A stretch of 64,000 bases of DNA from Undaria pinnatifida (taxonomy: Eukaryota > Sar > Phaeophyceae > Laminariales > Alariaceae), in contig JABAKD010000026.1 in NCBI GenBank assembly GCA_012845835.1, forward strand, positions 10,912,334-10,976,333, given 5' to 3'. A program made the translations under genes and the position numbers. Each line of letters starts with the position of its first letter. Position 1 is the stretch's first letter. Shown here one piece after another: positions 54,471 to 64,000 of the stretch. The notes below the pieces were generated by a model. It did no database searches. It was not told where the DNA came from and saw nothing but the letters and a program-made list of their open reading frames with translations.

Positions 54471-55689
54471 CTCTATCTAGAATGACCATCATTGTATGTT
54501 TCAATTGGGTTGAACTGAACCCAATCTAGTCCCTTCGAGAAATGAAATAATACCAAAGGGGGACCATGTCCAACGCCGCTGACGAAGCCTGCATCCGAAA
54601 AGCTAAGGCGGGTAAGGTACAAGGTAACTACGTACGACGAAGGCAGAGCATGACGATATATCCGTATTGCTACGCACTCTTCATGAACGGTTGTTGAGAT
54701 AGCTGTTTGTGATTAAAGTACGTTGGCCGCAAAACATTAATCGAGTTAGAGCGCCTACAACCCCTGACGAGCTGCGCCGATCTGGGGCGTGCTTTGGGCA
54801 GGGAGCCGAAAACAGCCAGGGAGGGGGGGGAAATAGTTGTTCCCATGGGGTTTAAGACGCCCGAGCGGCGGCCTCTCAACTTCCGTCAAACGTGGACTCG
54901 ATTTCGTTTTCGACGGCACGGCATGGAAAAAAAATCAAGATGGTCCGTTTTGGTAGACAAAATGCACAACAGTACAGGGCCGTTTAAAAGTGGCAGACAA
55001 TCGCACAAAGACATCTTAGCGTTTATTTTTACCCATCTACTAATTTACAAACGAGCTCTTATTTCTGTTTGATTTCCAGGTACAGGCGCTCGCACGATGT
55101 TAATTACGAAACATCCCAGCATTATTTGCACACACATACTTGGAATCAAGGAAAAATAGAGGAAATTGGGGAAAATATGTCCAGCACTAATAAAACGGTG
55201 GAAAACGACGACAGAGTTTGCTTCGGTAGGAATGGCTGTAATCCGTCAATGGGAGATGACTGTTCAAAACGTGAACGTGTCACCGTAGCCGTGGCCCAAG
55301 CCTGTTCGCTCCCGCAGCTGTAGATGCTTTGGGTAATATCGGTCATATCCGATCCGATAACTGTATTTCTTTCCCACCTTGGCAAACAAATGTGCCTTGA
55401 GGTGCCGCTACAGGATAAGGTCTTGTGATACGGCGTTTTTCAACCCTGATTTTACTTGAAAGTAAGGATATGCCAGGAGAATGGCTATCAACGACAGCGG
55501 TTGGGTCAGTGCATAACCACAAGAGCCGGAAGGCATAGATATTCACCCCCGCGCTAACGGCCAAACTCGCGGCAGGCCGCTTTAGCGTTCATCACCCACC
55601 TAACGTCATTCCTACGGCGTGAATTTAGCTAATTTAAATAAAGAACAGCACGCATGGGCTATCGCTGAATGCAAATAATGCATGAAGCA

Positions 55690-55840
55690 GTGTGGTCCCT
55701 CGACAGTGCCTGTATGTGGCAGCCGGAAATCCAGGCTCTATAGGGCAACCGGCACTAGCTTATATATGGTGCCGCTACTGGTTGCTCCCATGCTTGCCAA
55801 ACGATTTCAAGAGTGCTACAGCGGACAACCGACACTACTC
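55690..55840 (-). repeat. intronic repeat, copy 2
   Basis: The partner of 54300-54470. It shares GTGGCAGCCGGAAAT, GGCAACCGGCAC and GCTACTGGTTGCTCCC with modest divergence. No exon is readable in the adjacent ~100 bp where the LRR exon would be expected by analogy. Confidence 0.5.
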
Positions 55841-56357
55841 AACAGGCGCTTTAGGGGGACCACTGCTGTACCTCACCACCCGCCGTTTCAATATTTCGGA
55901 ATGCCTTTACCTTGGGTGAAGTCCAGCCTAACGACATCCTTCCATCGACCACACGACGGAGAGATTACGCGAACAAATGTTCTAGAACCATGGTATATTT
56001 TCCACCATACAGGTAACATCGGCATATCAATACCCCGCATAACTAGCGCCTCTCCGTCTATATGGGCATGGTGAAAAAAAAAAGTCGACGCGTGCTGTGA
56101 TAAGGGGCGTTTTTTCGACCAACAATATTTGCAGAATGACGGGGGCTCCTGTGCCCAAAATCGTCGGAATGTCGCTACTACTGTCGCTGTGCAACATGAC
56201 TGGTATGGGTACCTAGGCCATCGATTTCTACATCGGGCTGTACTTTTGTCTTTATCCATACCAGGCTTTGGGTGGGGAACAGACCTCCTCGTGTGAGGAG
56301 CCTCATAAATAAAGGGCGTGGCTTGCGCCGTGAGGGGAAGACGACCATAATACTCAC

Positions 56358-56429
56358 ACCCATTCCACAGATACCAGTCCTTCGAAAATGTCCACGTCCA
56401 ACGCGGAGAGCATGCCGTCTTGCATATAC
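56358..56429 (-). CDS. LRR exon 5 (72 bp)
   Basis: Acceptor TTTATCAG at the high end and donor GTGAGTATT at the low end delimit exactly 72 bp. The peptide is YMQDGMLSALDVDIFEGLVS then VEWV. It keeps the spacing of LRR hydrophobics (L-x-x-L...I-F-x-x-L) but has lost the Asn and Pro positions, so it is a diverged repeat. Phase is identical to the neighbours. Confidence 0.8.
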
Positions 56430-57298
56430 CTGATAAACGGCGGAATCGAAGAGAAACTCGACAAACAGATTTAGGAGCACGGGATTACGTGCGCCTGTGC
56501 ACAACTAACGGCGTCTTTTATGAGAGGTGGTATGTTCCGTGGTTGATGCGTCACTCGGTAATACCAGCGTCGTGCACCGTCTGTCCAGCGGACGCCTCTT
56601 AGACGTCTAAATATTACATTTAACCTTTTGCCAACAAGTGAGAATTGATGGCATACCACTTCAAACGGAGTCCACACGCTGCCAATCACGAGTGTTAGTG
56701 GCGATGTTGCCTATTGCCCGGGTGAATACGTATCTCCTCTGCCACCGAGAGTGTACAATGTTGTAATTCATCATGTCACACCGATCCCTTTGATCCAATG
56801 CACCTCGTGGAAACAAGGCTCAAAATGCTGCGTAGAGTAATTATACGCGTGGCAACATTGCACATGTATTCGTGGTTTTTCGTGGAAGTTGTGGAGTGCC
56901 TCAAGTCAGGAGCCCCTGAAACGATTGTTTCGTCCTTCAGCGTGGCATGGATCGCTGTCACCAACGGCTATGCCCTGACAATGGCCGCAATCCTTTCAAC
57001 GAAAACAAACATATATCTCCTTGGCTGTAAGGTAATACTGGTGCCTCAGTGATATCTCAGTTGCAACGCCAGGCGTCAAAAAATAGGCAAGGTGGTCGCT
57101 CACATATCGACAAGGTATAATTTTCCCCGGTGTGTGATTTAAAAACGAGATCATCGCCCATTCAGCCCAAGCCACAACATCAGCGATCCATTGGTTTGCC
57201 GACACTTGACCTACTATTTGCCTGATCGCTCGCTTCGGAAATCGGTCGGGAACCGTCGAGGGATACTTGCAAAATCTCTTTTCCAGGATGTTGCTCAC

Positions 57299-57370
57299 AG
57301 TTCTCGCAGGTTCCCCATATTTGCAAAGAGGCCCGAGGGGAGGGTCTTGAGCTTGACGCCCGCCATATAT
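57299..57370 (-). CDS. LRR exon 4 (72 bp)
   Basis: Acceptor TTGATCAG and donor GTGAGCAA delimit 72 bp reading YMAGVKLKTLPSGLFANMGN then LREL, with the full TLPSGLFANMxxLxxL signature. It starts with one and ends with two bases of split codons. Confidence 0.85.
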
Positions 57371-58385
57371 CTGATCAAGTACGATCACACACGCCACGGC
57401 AAAACGGAAAAAGCATTCCACGACGAGTAATGACTGCACAACGTTTGAACGGTACTCGCGGTGTTCTCTCTGTCTTGCGGATCAACTGTAGCCCGGAGAT
57501 CCACGCCCTCTATGTGCCCGCACTACGTTCCACGTCTTATTACGTGGACATCGCAAGCGTCTAACACTTGGAGGACGGGGCGGGGGGGGGCATGTACGGA
57601 ATGTTGTAGACAAGGGCATCAACGGCGGGGCGAAACCCCAAGTAAAGAGGATATCGCGTGTTATTTCAGCTACTACCACTACCGTAGTAGTTGGAAACAT
57701 TTGATTGGTTTCAAACCAACCAACGACAGCAGGGTGTCAAAACTCGCAGACATGCAGTTCTTTCCAGATTCTTTGAGCAGCGTGGACAAACAAAATGTTG
57801 CAAATAGACTGGGCGAAAAGTTACAAACCGCTGGTCGGCTACTTCCTTTGGCCGGCCTGTCTCTAATACCTGCACTGGTGTCCAGCGCTACTTGATAAAA
57901 ACGTGTACACCACGATAACTAATGAAAGTATTAGCCACAACAACCTGCTGAATTTTAATGCGCTACGTTGTTGAGACATGGTGCGTACTTTGGCGACTAG
58001 CGACTATCGTTAGCTGGCGGTGATACCGTAAACATTTCACCAACGAACTCGGTCGGTACAAGACAAAATAGATGGACACCAATAACGTTAGATAAAGGTA
58101 TACGGGTACCAGTGCTGTTGTCGAATGTTTGCGACTTGGCAATAACATAAAATGTGATCACGGCTCAGACCCCGACATCGCGAATGTGTTCCCGACGTTT
58201 GAGCTGGTCGAGTCATCTGCACCCTTTAAATCGGAAACACCAAAGAAGCATATCAGTGGTTCGGTCACGCTTGACCTGGCTTCTCGCTGCCGAAATCACC
58301 CGCTTCAACAGTGGAACACCTGCAATAACGTGATCAATGATTCTTGGGATACTTACACGCGATCAATGATTCTTGGAATACTTAC

Positions 58386-58457
58386 ATGCCCGCGGTACTT
58401 GTCAAATCATCGAATATGCCGGTGGGCAGCGTCGTCATCGGGTTGTATCCTAGCGAG
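58386..58457 (-). CDS. LRR exon 3 (72 bp)
   Basis: Acceptor GTTCCAG and donor GTAAGTATT delimit 72 bp reading SLGYNPMTTLPTGIFDDLTS then TAGM. The N-x-x-T-T-L-P-x-G-I-F core is intact. Just downstream, a ~36-bp stretch containing the donor (GTAAGTATCCCAAGAATC) is duplicated in tandem, giving two possible donors. Confidence 0.85.
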
Positions 58458-58594
58458 CTGGAACGGCAGCAGCACCGAGGGAGCGACAACACGCGTGTAA
58501 CGGGGAAATGACCGCTTTCAATATGAGTGGTGCTCGCCGTGATCGCTTAGTTAAGGGGGTCAGCTGCAAGTGGGAAACCTATGTCATCTTCATG

Positions 58595-58660
58595 CCGGCA
58601 GTACTTTTGGCATGTCGTTAGGTGGCGATCGTAAGTAGGGCTTGCATTCTGGAGGAGTGT
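58595..58660 (-). pseudogene. decayed LRR exon remnant
   Basis: On the minus strand the end reads AGTACTGCCGGCATG, the same as the end of LRR exon 3 (STAGM). It is preceded by ACGATCGCCACCTAACGACA, which contains a stop where TTLP would be. The donor GTAAGT has become GAAGAT. It looks like a duplicated and then degraded copy of exon 3. Confidence 0.45.
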
Positions 58661-59796
58661 ACATGTACGGGGTTTAGCAGGTGAGAGGATCAACAGCGGC
58701 CTGAGCCTCAACATGGGCCCTGTCCGTGGACCATATATCAGCTTAATGTGGCTGACAACAAGCTATCTGTCTGTTTACCTCACCAAACATATATGTCGGA
58801 TCTACGACGACAGGCTTTCTATACACGTTAACGCAATGAGAGCTTTAGTTGCTTCGATCAGTCTGGACACCGACGATACGTAAAGGTTCATGAAGGAGTG
58901 ATATATTGCCGGATCGTCTCTAGCGTGTACAATGTTCACCTATTAATTGAGAAGGTGCCCTTCTGCATCATTGCAAGTTAATGGCGCGTACGCTACGATG
59001 TAACATACCAGGCACGCATTTTACACACCGTGCACAATGGGTGCGATTTTGAACATCGAGCGATTCTCGCGAACGATGACACCGCATACCAAAAATCTGC
59101 GAAAGAAGGGAATCACTAATGGTGATGCCACACACCATACACCTTCGGTCTAACACTAGAGCATTAGACTATACAACTCTCCTTGCCTGTAGTTTCACTC
59201 AGTATTATCGTCAACCAACTTCAGGTTCCCACGGTTCGCACAAAAGTTGGAACCATATATATGTTTGATACCAATTACTAGGTCCATCCAAGAAGCGAGC
59301 TCACTCGTGTTATTGTCCCCGAAATCCTCGACGAGATACCAGCGAGGAGCGGGAAAAGTTTAGAGGATAGACACGATGCCCAGGACGCGCTCGTCGGCAA
59401 CGCCGGGCCGGGCGCCCACAACCGCTCCGACGTCCGCACCTGGTCCTACACCCGGCGTGCAGGAAGCCTCATCCAATCCAATACTTGAATTAAATGATCG
59501 ATAACACAATTAAAGAATACCGCAGTAAACCAGTATTATCTTGAGTACAACACCTGGCAAACCCAGGAGAACGTGGCGGCGGCTCCAAACCCGACACGAT
59601 GACAATTTTGTTAGCATGTGGTTTATGATATGTATATAACATGGCTGGTTCAGGCAGAGCGACAATAGAATGGAACAACTGAGCTTGCCGTACGTGACCT
59701 CGTGTTTCACTGATTGCTCTCCGTGTAGCAATCGGCGACTGCAATCCTGAAACAGTCAAACACCTGCTTCCGAAAATTGTTTCTTGAGATTCTCAC

Positions 59797-59868
59797 ATGG
59801 TGTCCATCGCCTCCATACCAGCAAAGAGACCGGAAGGGATGGTTGTAAGGGAGTTTCCCTCAAGACTT
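59797..59868 (-). CDS. LRR exon 2 (72 bp)
   Basis: Acceptor GAATCAG and donor GTGAGAATC delimit 72 bp reading SLEGNSLTTIPSGLFAGMEA then MDTM. This is the cleanest consensus repeat in the set (L-x-x-N-x-L-T-T-I-P-x-G-L-F). Same phase as the others. Confidence 0.88.
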
Positions 59869-60938
59869 CTGATTCGGCACAACGGCAAACGCGACGGCGC
59901 GGCCATTAGCACAACGTGTCAGGGTAATACTCGCTTCAACTATGATTTGTACTCACGGTAATCGTTCGATCGAGCAGGGTCCGCGATAACCCATGCAACA
60001 ACTTCGACGTTAGGATGCGGGAGGGAGCACATCATACATTGAGGGGCTGCGTGCATGTAACGGCTGATCCAGGAGCGGTTGACAACGTGATGGAAGACTC
60101 CGACCCGGACTTGATGCGGGATACGTCGGGGTTGGGGTCGATTGGAGCAAGCAATGGCTTCAATTGTTTGCCCCTAGCTGAAACCTTATCAAACGAACGA
60201 CCACGGTTTCGCGAATCACACTGCATAGCAGCAAATGCGCCGTGCCTAAACCAGTGTGGTCAAAGGCGATTACAATTGTGGAGGTTAAAGACAAAAGCGG
60301 CGCTGTGCGAAAAAAAACTCTTACGTGTGCATGTTTTCAAATGAATACGTGTACTTCTGTCGCTGAATAATGATTGCCGGTGCACGTACAACAAACTACA
60401 CCACCAGGAAATAGATTGTACATTTGTAGCGGAGTATCAATTTCTTTCAATGATCGCGATGGAGGGTTTTTTGTCGGGGACCTAAGTCACACGATATCTG
60501 ATGTTTCCGCTCGGCATTAAAACATTCCTAGCGCTGGATTAAGAACATGCAATTAAAATCAATTGACACATGAAGTGCACGAAAATACGTGAAAGTGTGG
60601 TCAGCTTAATAGGTATGTTTCCTCATTCGCCGGAGGAAAAAAAAATCAATAAATACAATACAATTTGGTCGTTATGTTGACTGCAGTGGGCACGTAAGTC
60701 GTGCGCATGACTCGGTGTCTCACTCCCAACGGGGCACACACATCGTTATATTGACGGGACAAGACCCACATTCGGCATCGCGGGAACAACGCCTAACCGA
60801 AATCACACAGGTAGCTTCATGCGCGCGCGAGTGGGTGCCATTGTATGCCTGAAAACCAACCGTGGTCCACACACCATGGCCTTGATCCACAACATACACC
60901 TTGCCATCGTTCGTGTCTACTCATGCGCCCGAACTCAC

Positions 60939-61013
60939 ATGAAACCCAGAGCAGATGCCATAGGCTGAAAGGTGGCCGCGTCGACGCTCGTGATGCCGTT
61001 TGCCACCATATTT
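60939..61013 (-). CDS. LRR exon 1 (75 bp), most 5' seen
   Basis: Acceptor CGGACCAG and donor GTGAGTTCG delimit 75 bp reading NMVANGITSVDAATFQPMAS then ALGFM, one residue longer than the 72-bp relatives. The N-x-I-T-x-V...F-x-x-M frame fits an LRR. The gene's start, signal peptide or upstream domains lie beyond 61,013 and were not found. Confidence 0.75.
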
Positions 61014-62500
61014 CTGGTCCGACAAAAACAACGCGGCGGAACGAAAGCATATCAAACAACGGGCACCCAGCGAACGAAAAGTTGTTCTGCAAAAGAGCTT
61101 CATTCACTACCTTATGAGTTTGAAACAATTGGAATTGCAACTCGGATGACAACTCCAACAAAAAAATCATGCCATTGAAATTTCTTGCGACACACTTGGA
61201 CGAAATTGGGCACGTCCTCGGTGTAACGGCCCGATCCGGCAGAAATCATTTACAAAAAAATTGACATCCTTACCGTCGAATGCATTAAGACATACATCTA
61301 CCAATACTTAATGGCGATTAGTTTTCGAAAACCATAGAGGTTGCTTGGTCTGCCGCTGTCAATGCAAGATGATCCAGCGAACACGCGCAGGGGCGGCGTA
61401 TCGGAACAGGGCGCGTGGGCCTGAAGATTACACCCACATTGTATTAACGTTGGACATCCCCGTGAACAAGTCGGAACGTAGCGTAGCCATCTGATTGCCG
61501 AAGAAGTACCTGTACAACCGCGGGTTGACGACGGAAAACGCCAGATAGGCAGTAGCAACTCCGGGTTAAGTGAAAACACGGGCGGTTTTGTTAGAAGGGA
61601 GCGTCGTTGTGGAAATCTTGCACAAAAAGGGTAACGGGGGGGAGTTGCCACCACTTCAGGGGGGGAGTGCCGCGATTTGCACAGCTGACTATAGCCCAAT
61701 CCAGCGAGGGGTAATTTACCTCGCTCAACCGGGGACATTGGACTACATAAAGCTGGCACACACAGTGCAAAAGGCCATGGTTGTGGACCGCTATCCGCTA
61801 TACGTAGACGACCAATAAACATATTTGACGTAATGTAGGCCACAGCTGTGGTGATGAATCGTAGAATATTCCGGGTCAACGCTCTGAGTTGGCGGGTGAT
61901 ATGCGTGATTTTCTTCACTGACCGTTTTGGCCCACCGCAAAACCCGCACTCTGTTTCGTACTATTCTTGTGTTGTGCTCCAGTCGAGTCAGCGTACGGAC
62001 ATCTGGATGAGGCATCATCGTGAACTACAACGATGAAATTGCCGACCTAGCACCTCCCTTCCGGCTTCTCGTCGGGGTTTTCTACACTCTCGACACCGAT
62101 CGGCCAAGCGTGAGCTGTCACTGCTTGGATTTTTACTCGTCGAACGGTGCACGGTGCAGTAGAGTAGCGCGGTTTTTATTCAAAACGTGTTCACAATGAC
62201 AGCCACCATTATGGGAATCACCGCAACGACGTGGACGGATCGCGAAATGTCTAGTTTTGAACACATTGGCCTCGGAACTGCGATTCTCCGAGCCAGGGTT
62301 TGGGTGAGATACGGAGTAAATAATCGAGAATCAGGAACTCTCAAGATATCACTGATGCATCTCTCCAGGTACTTTCAGATGCACCCGTCGCACCCCTACT
62401 TCTGCTAGCATACCGTGTCGGGAATACACTTTCGTGAGTATTGACGTAGCGGGGTATTTGACAACTGGAGCGTTTTTTGCTCTTCCCACATTGGACATAT
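61014..62500. other. unassigned; probable 5' flank or introns of the LRR gene
   Basis: A plus-strand frame (61570-61818) reads protein-like near its end (LAHTVQKAMVVDRYPLYVDD) but has no family I know. On the minus strand I found no further 72-bp exon with both splice sites. Confidence 0.35.
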
Positions 62501-62554
62501 CACGATCTAGTACGTGAAAAAAAAGAGGTTTTCACTAGTCAGGTCAAACGTCGC

Positions 62555-62775
62555 GGGTCGTGTCGGGCCGTGTCGAGTGAGCTGACCCGACGCTATCCGC
62601 GAGAATTTCGCGGCGTCTCGATCCGACCGTTCCGACCCGACCCAACCCGACCGGACCCGATCCGAGAGAACTTCGCGACGTCTTGATCCGATCCAACGCG
62701 ACCCACGCGTTTTGAAAACCTCTCGACCCGACCCGACCCGACCAGACCCGACCCGCCATACTCCGAGTGACCGGT
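62555..62775 (+). repeat. GACCC-rich low-complexity block
   Basis: Runs such as CCCGACCCGACCCGACC alternate with GATCCGA and GnGAnAnTTCGCGnCGTCT. A ~60-bp unit starts near 62598 and 62662. The same words return at the window end (GATCCGACCCGACCCGC at 63984-64000), so the array or its relative continues outside. Confidence 0.7.
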
Positions 62776-63079
62776 GGGGTGCGGGTTTCATGCGCGTCGG
62801 GTCGACTGGATCCGTGATATACGTCACCGGTCAACGTCAAAACGGTACGGGTCAAACATGCCTCTATATATACCTTAGTGGGTTGTCTGGTCCTTGGTCC
62901 CTCGTACGTTCCTCAGGATGCCGTGCTCTCTGATTGTTTTACCGGCAAAGTTCTCCGCATATTTATGGGGTGCGCGCGCGACATACGTGGAAAAGATCGC
63001 AACCCACAAATGAGCAATTGGCCACGCCCGTAGCGCTAGACCACCGGGGGTCCAGCCGACGAGCGACCCCACGAGTGAG

Positions 63080-63640
63080 CTAGTTGTCTATGCAGTCTCT
63101 GACCCTGGCAAGCAGCCGGGCTGGGCCCCCTCCGGCAGCAAGCCCAAAACTGGGGGGGTGGATCTGTCAGCAGAGCCTGCGATCCGCGATGATGCGTTGT
63201 CTGCTGCCGGTGCTTGTTGTTGCAAGTGCTGCTGCTGTGCTGCCGCTGCTGTGCTGCTGCTACTGCTGCTGTGCTGCTGCTGCTGCTGCTGCTGTTACTG
63301 CTGCTGCTGCACTGTTGCTTCGACGACGACAGCACTTGCTGTTTTACGTTTGGTGAAATTCCGTACTGATATGGTGCTTGTCGAGCTACGTAGCTACTGT
63401 ACATTTCTACTCTCAGTTTCCGGCCCCAGCAAGCAGCCTAGCTGTGGTCTCTCCGGCGGCAAGCCCGCACTTGGGGTGGTGGGTCTGTCATATTGGGGTC
63501 TGCGATCCGCGGGAATTCGGGGTCTGCTGCATGTGCTTGCTGCTGCCAGCGCTGCTGCTGCTACTGCTGCTGTTGCTGCTTCAACGACGACTGCCCTTGC
63601 CTTTTACGTTTGGTCACAGTTCGTACTGGTAGTATGAATA
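63080..63640 (+). repeat. two-copy tandem repeat (period ~321 bp) with CTG runs
   Basis: GGCAAGCAGCC...CTCCGGCnGCAAGCCC...GGGTCTGTCA, then a GCTGCTGCTG-rich run, then TTGCTTCnACGACGAC and TTTTACGTTTGGT occur from ~63108 and ~63429. The CTG run is longer in the first copy. Frames reading polycysteine, polyalanine or polyleucine are artefacts of the triplet repeat. Confidence 0.75.
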
Positions 63641-64000
63641 TATATAGACTATATGTATATAATACCTGCTACAGCTTCTACCGGCACGAGTTTCGCGCCA
63701 CACTGGATGTCTTGGTGAGAGTTGCTTGTGCCTGGCGATTATTCTACATGCTGTAATGACGTATGATCGGAGCTTTTGCACGAGAGGCGCAGGAAGCGGT
63801 AAGTCTTGTAATGCTTACGGATCCGGGGTTCAACCCGCAGGGCTCCCGCACCGCAATTGCCCTCAGCTTTAGATTTGAAGAAGGCAGATGCCAGATCAAC
63901 GGGTTTACAATGCGGGTCAGGCGAAAACAATCCACCGGTCAACATGGCTTGACCCGCGAGTGACCCGTATCTCGCGAGTCATGATCCGACCCGACCCGCA
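63641..64000. other. no gene; weak tRNA-like hairpins, GACCC end
   Basis: Between 63772 and 63850, GGAGCTT...GGGCTCC could pair as an acceptor stem around GTAAG...CTTAC and GGGGTTCAACCC. The T stem and D arm do not form properly, so at most it is a tRNA relic. The last 70 bases return to GACCC-type repeat. Confidence 0.3.

Noticed and set aside
58738-58810. Plus-strand phrase LNVADNKLSV resembling an LRR after a CAG
   Set aside because: It is on the opposite strand to the LRR gene, lacks the rest of the repeat and a donor at the right distance; probably chance.
60015-60344. 109-codon plus-strand frame and its minus-strand counterpart between LRR exons
   Set aside because: No domain, no splice pair; lies in an intron of the minus-str and LRR gene.
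63158-63637. Cysteine-rich open frame
   Set aside because: Polycysteine comes from TGC-phase reading of CTG repeats.
63772-63850. Possible tRNA-Thr (GTAAG...TTGTAA...CTTAC with GGAGCTT/GGGCTCC ends)
   Set aside because: Anticodon loop too long and T stem does not pair; at best a relic.
1-64000. CRISPR arrays, prokaryotic operons, ribosomal RNA genes or a large integrated DNA virus
   Set aside because: No regular short spacer-repeat array, no rRNA-like conserved stretch, and no viral core gene motif was seen; repeats are eukaryotic satellites and transposons.

Overview
The window is eukaryotic nuclear DNA. There are no operon-like gene runs. The few real genes are split by GT-AG introns, and most of the recognisable sequence is mobile or repetitive. 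The best guess for the source is a brown alga, Ectocarpus-like (about 0.75 confident). Three things point there: a chromodomain LTR retrotransposon whose gag and C-terminal wording I recall from Ectocarpus, an array of leucine-rich-repeat (LRR) exons each encoding about one repeat, and a GDPH-type secreted-protein exon of a kind I associate with stramenopile algae. These are judgements from memory and pattern, not search results.

Layout. 0-4.1 kb: satellites and G-tracts with no gene. 4.1-21.1 kb: an old, decayed Gypsy/chromovirus-like element, provisionally bounded by two 264-bp direct repeats (4122-4385 and 20811-21074). It has a minisatellite-rich leader, gag-like pseudogenes, an integrase C-terminal GPY motif and a chromodomain. 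A younger Ty1/copia element (13344-19357) is nested in its chromodomain reading frame. It has 406-bp LTRs starting TGTTGG and ending CCAACA, a GGTAC target duplication, and damaged gag, protease, integrase, RT and RNase H. 21-25 kb: dispersed repeats. 25.5-28.4 kb, minus strand: a two-exon (probably longer) gene for a cysteine-rich, GDPH-domain secreted-type protein, surrounded by members of one ~250-bp inverted-repeat (MITE) family whose ends coincide with its splice donors. 29-32.4 kb: a tandem duplication, a PIF1/Helitron-type helicase fragment and a ~190-bp satellite. 35.8-39.0 kb: a second, heavily decayed copia element. 42031-45907: a complete-looking pogo/Tigger-type DNA transposon with TIRs, TA duplication, subterminal hairpins and a minus-strand three-exon transposase gene. 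48.4-49.4 kb: a second block of the ~190-bp satellite. 50.86-51.60 kb: a MITE with 37-bp TIRs. 54.1-61.0 kb, minus strand: six LRR exons of 72-81 bp, all the same phase, separated by 0.9-2.1 kb introns. 62.5-64 kb: GACCC and CTG low-complexity repeats.

How it fits together: the host genes (the GDPH gene and the LRR gene) look like extracellular or recognition-type proteins. The rest is layered transposon history: an old chromovirus (candidate LTRs ~84% identical by eye), a younger copia insertion inside it (LTRs ~95.6% identical by eye), and DNA transposons and MITEs near or in host introns. I assigned no gene where only uninformative open frames exist.
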